8,377 bases of DNA from Thaumarchaeota archaeon UBA160 (GTDB lineage Archaea > Thermoproteota > Nitrososphaeria > Conexivisphaerales > UBA164). Below the pieces are notes generated by a model. The model worked only from the letters and a program-made list of their open reading frames with translations, made no database searches and had not been told where the DNA came from. The DNA is taken from assembly GCA_002506605.1 (NCBI GenBank), contig DAXX01000019.1, positions 343 through 8,719 of the forward strand. The letters run 5' to 3'. Shown here one piece after another: positions 6,982 to 8,377 of this stretch. A program made the translations under genes and the position numbers. The first letter of the stretch is position 1; each line of letters opens with the position of its first letter.

Positions 6982-7712
6982 GCTGACTTTAACACTTTAG
7001 ATATTTCATCTACACCTTTGTTAATATCTTCAAATATAATCTTTTTTCTTGAAGATACATACGCTTTGTGTTCAATCACTTTGTAATATGTTTCCTTACT
7101 TAATGGAGCTTCTTCAATCTTTAATGGTTTTCTTGACGCTGCCATAATTTGTAAAAGAGGAGGAATTCTTGGTGTGTTTATTTCTTGAGCAACTGAAATT
7201 ACAGCAGGAAGTTCGCTCTCGATTCTTACCAAGAATTCGTCTAGCGATTTTGTAGCAACGACGTTTTTTTCATTAAACTCGAGCTTGACTGCATTTCCCA
7301 CAAGAGGAACGTTAAACAAAAATGAAAGACGAGGCGCTAACTGCGCGGTGTACGCGTCAGCCGAAGAATAACCCATTATTATTATATCCCATTTAGTGTC
7401 TTTCAGCTTTTCATAAATAACCCGCGAAGTATAGATAGGGTCGTTAATTGTATAACCCTTTATTATAATACCTTCATCAAGCCCCATAGCTAAAGCTTCT
7501 CTCATTATTAGGGCGTTTTGTTCGTTTCCAAACATCAAGCCAATAGCTTTACCGCCATATTTTTCTTTAATTCTTACGGCTTCTTCAACAGCGTTTCTGC
7601 TTATATCTTCCATTTTAAACTTTACTCCTGTTGTACTAGGTTCCAGTGTATTAGGATTGATTTTAATGTCCTCATAAATAGCTTTAATTAGTACATATAT
7701 GTTATATTGCAA
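6978..7712 (-). CDS. etfB: Electron transfer flavoprotein, beta subunit
   Basis: EtfB is the partner of EtfA and normally binds AMP and contacts the donor dehydrogenase. The 244-residue product begins with the family-typical NIYVLIKAIYED and has GYSSADAYTAQLAPRLS at 114-130, the counterpart of the AMP-binding G-x-x-x-x-D loop. It also has the signature ELPAVISVAQEINTPR at 167-182, followed by PPLLQIMAASRKP, the ETF recognition-loop region (human equivalent: NEPRYATLPNIMKAKKK). Length is close to the usual 250-260. The TTG start is accepted because a TTTATAAA box sits 28.5 nt upstream and the family N-terminus begins here; no ATG is available before residue 34. Its TAA shares the palindrome TTAA with the etfA stop on the other strand. 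Separate promoters must therefore keep alpha and beta in balance. Confidence 0.95.
   Translation of the reverse strand: MQYNIYVLIKAIYEDIKINPNTLEPSTTGVKFKMEDISRNAVEEAVRIKEKYGGKAIGLMFGNEQNALIMREALAMGLDEGIIIKGYTINDPIYTSRVIYEKLKDTKWDIIIMGYSSADAYTAQLAPRLSFLFNVPLVGNAVKLEFNEKNVVATKSLDEFLVRIESELPAVISVAQEINTPRIPPLLQIMAASRKPLKIEEAPLSKETYYKVIEHKAYVSSRKKIIFEDINKGVDEISKVLKSA
7042..7047 (+). terminator. Possible T6 terminator of etfA
   Basis: A T6 run lies about 60 nt past the etfA stop, inside the convergent etfB gene. With a 4-nt overlap, any etfA terminator must lie within etfB. Weak evidence. Confidence 0.2.
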
Positions 7713-7736
7713 CCCAAAATAATTATTGCGCGGTGA

Positions 7737-7744
7737 TTTATAAA
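7737..7744 (-). promoter_or_regulatory. TATA box of etfB
   Basis: TTTATAAA is a perfect box centred 28.5 nt from the TTG start at 7712. Just downstream on the - strand is CGCAATAA (7730-7723), also found in the arms of the hairpin at 130-169. Its position between box and start would suit a repressor site, but this is inference. Confidence 0.7.
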
Positions 7745-7801
7745 CTTCATGCGAAGAAATTATAATGCTCTACCTTTTTACTGCCAAATCTGTTATATGC
7801 G

Positions 7802-7841
7802 TGCGATTTTTGTTTAGTCATTTTTATTTAATAAAATCGCA
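7802..7841. repeat. Perfect 9-bp inverted repeat (hairpin)
   Basis: TGCGATTTT (7802-7810) and AAAATCGCA (7833-7841) are exact reverse complements around a 22-nt AT-rich spacer, spanning 40 bp in total, the same span as the repeat at 130-169 but with a different sequence. It lies 90-129 nt upstream of the etfB start and about 90 nt before the transposase relic. It could be an upstream regulatory site for etfB or part of the degraded element. I see nothing else in the gene-free 7745-7929 beyond a short CTCTT-CT-AAGAG palindrome at 7896-7907. Confidence 0.6.
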
Positions 7842-7929
7842 TTGTTATGTTATTTTAATTCTTATAAGCAGTAGATTCACAAGTATAACATTCCACTCTT
7901 CTAAGAGACCATCCAATAATTAACGGACC

Positions 7930-8297
7930 ATGAAAGAGCTCTTAAAGGTCTTCCATAAGAGCCCTTGACCAAACATGACCCAGGTAGAAGATGGGTCCAG
8001 TGGTATAAATCCGTTGCCGTCAGCTGATAAAGTGTTCGTGTTAGCCAAGGTGCTTAACACGAGACAGGCCTTAGCTATAGTGTCAGCATTTCAACCATTT
8101 AATCTTATATCTTCCACATTCATAGCTCTGTGCAGAGTTAATTCGAGCTTTGATGAAGCGTTAAAAGAAATAATTAGGATGGAAGACGAAAGAATCATCA
8201 GCAATGTTGCCTACAATGAACGATCTTTGCTGAGGAACTAAAGGAAAAGACCGTGGTAAGGCATAGTATTTCCATAAACTTTTTATCCTTAAGTTAA
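7930..8297 (+). pseudogene. Decayed transposase-like gene fragment
   Basis: One frame starts at ATG 7930 (MKELLKVFHKSP), hits TGA at 7966, and resumes at 7969 for about 90 codons, including LNTRQALAIVSAF, ISSTFIALCRVNSSFDEALK and IIRMEDERI. After about 8220 the similarity appears to continue in another frame as IFAEELKEKTVV (8223-8258) before stops. The combined peptide resembles, from memory, the helical N-terminal part of archaeal DDE transposases of the ISC1217-like kind, in which an AEELK-KTVV stretch precedes the first catalytic Asp (roughly IDFTH). Here the next bases read ATAGTATTTCCATAA, compatible with a mutated version of that motif. The catalytic domain is missing. Positions 8298-8377 show no clear continuation, only stop-rich frames and an 8-bp inverted repeat (8258-8265 with 8311-8318). 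The pseudogene call is stronger than the family assignment. Confidence 0.55.
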
Positions 8298-8377
8298 GCT
8301 AATTAGGCCTTATGCCTTTGAGCTTTTGTACATAAAATGTGACAAGGAAGGTTAAGCTGGTAAAGCATCTATCCCGT

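Noticed and set aside
7975..8241. 88-codon frame taken as an intact small gene
   Set aside because: The same frame extends upstream past a TGA to an ATG at 7930, and similarity seems to continue in another frame after 8220, so it reads as part of a broken longer gene.
6973..8359. 13-bp direct repeat GAAGGTTAAGCTG at 6973-6985 and 8347-8359 as possible element ends
   Set aside because: One exact 13-mer match is expected by chance about every other window of this size, and one copy lies in etfA coding sequence.
1..8377. CRISPR array, tRNA, rRNA, toxin-antitoxin or defence genes
   Set aside because: I found no regularly spaced repeats, no cloverleaf-like sequence and no protein motifs of such systems on either strand.

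Overview
The window looks like chromosomal DNA from an AT-rich archaeon. Five of the six intact genes have a recognisable TATA-like box, the sixth only a weak one, and none has a Shine-Dalgarno sequence at its start. For the genes with clear starts, the box centre lies about 27-29 nt upstream of the start codon, the geometry of leaderless archaeal mRNAs. Start codons include TTG and GTG. The first gene encodes a secreted protein full of N-glycosylation sequons, as in archaeal surface proteins. A thermoacidophile of the Thermoproteota or Thermoplasmatota type fits, but the lineage cannot be fixed from this sequence alone.

Layout. Positions 1-290 are non-coding and hold a perfect 12-bp inverted repeat (130-169). 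A secreted, unrecognised glycoprotein follows on the + strand (291-1523). Three genes then run head-to-tail on the - strand, listed here by ascending coordinate and so in reverse of transcription: an AMP-forming fatty acyl-CoA ligase (1532-3136), a short-chain dehydrogenase/reductase (3178-3945), and a 662-residue membrane-anchored Fe-S oxidoreductase of the FadF/EMO (DUF224, CCG-domain) type (3995-5983). Divergent from the last is the electron-transfer flavoprotein alpha subunit (6082-6981, +). The ETF beta subunit (6978-7712, -) lies tail-to-tail with it. Positions 7713-7929 are non-coding with a second inverted repeat. From 7930 onward there is a decayed transposase-like reading frame with an in-frame stop and at least one frameshift.

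How the genes fit together. The central block reads as a fatty-acid or acyl-CoA oxidation electron module. The ligase would activate the acid. The SDR could act on a 3-hydroxy/3-oxo intermediate. ETF alpha/beta would take electrons from an acyl-CoA dehydrogenase located elsewhere. The membrane Fe-S protein would pass them to the quinone pool, as bacterial EMO/FadF proteins are thought to do. No acyl-CoA dehydrogenase, hydratase or thiolase is present, so the pathway assignment is inference.

Most notable observations: etfA and etfB are split into convergent genes sharing a TTAA at their stops; the Fe-S protein has a Cys-to-Gly change in its first CCG domain; the ligase and SDR promoters share a position-matched element; and two unexplained hairpin-forming repeats flank the block. 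I see no defence system, CRISPR array, RNA gene or intact mobile element.
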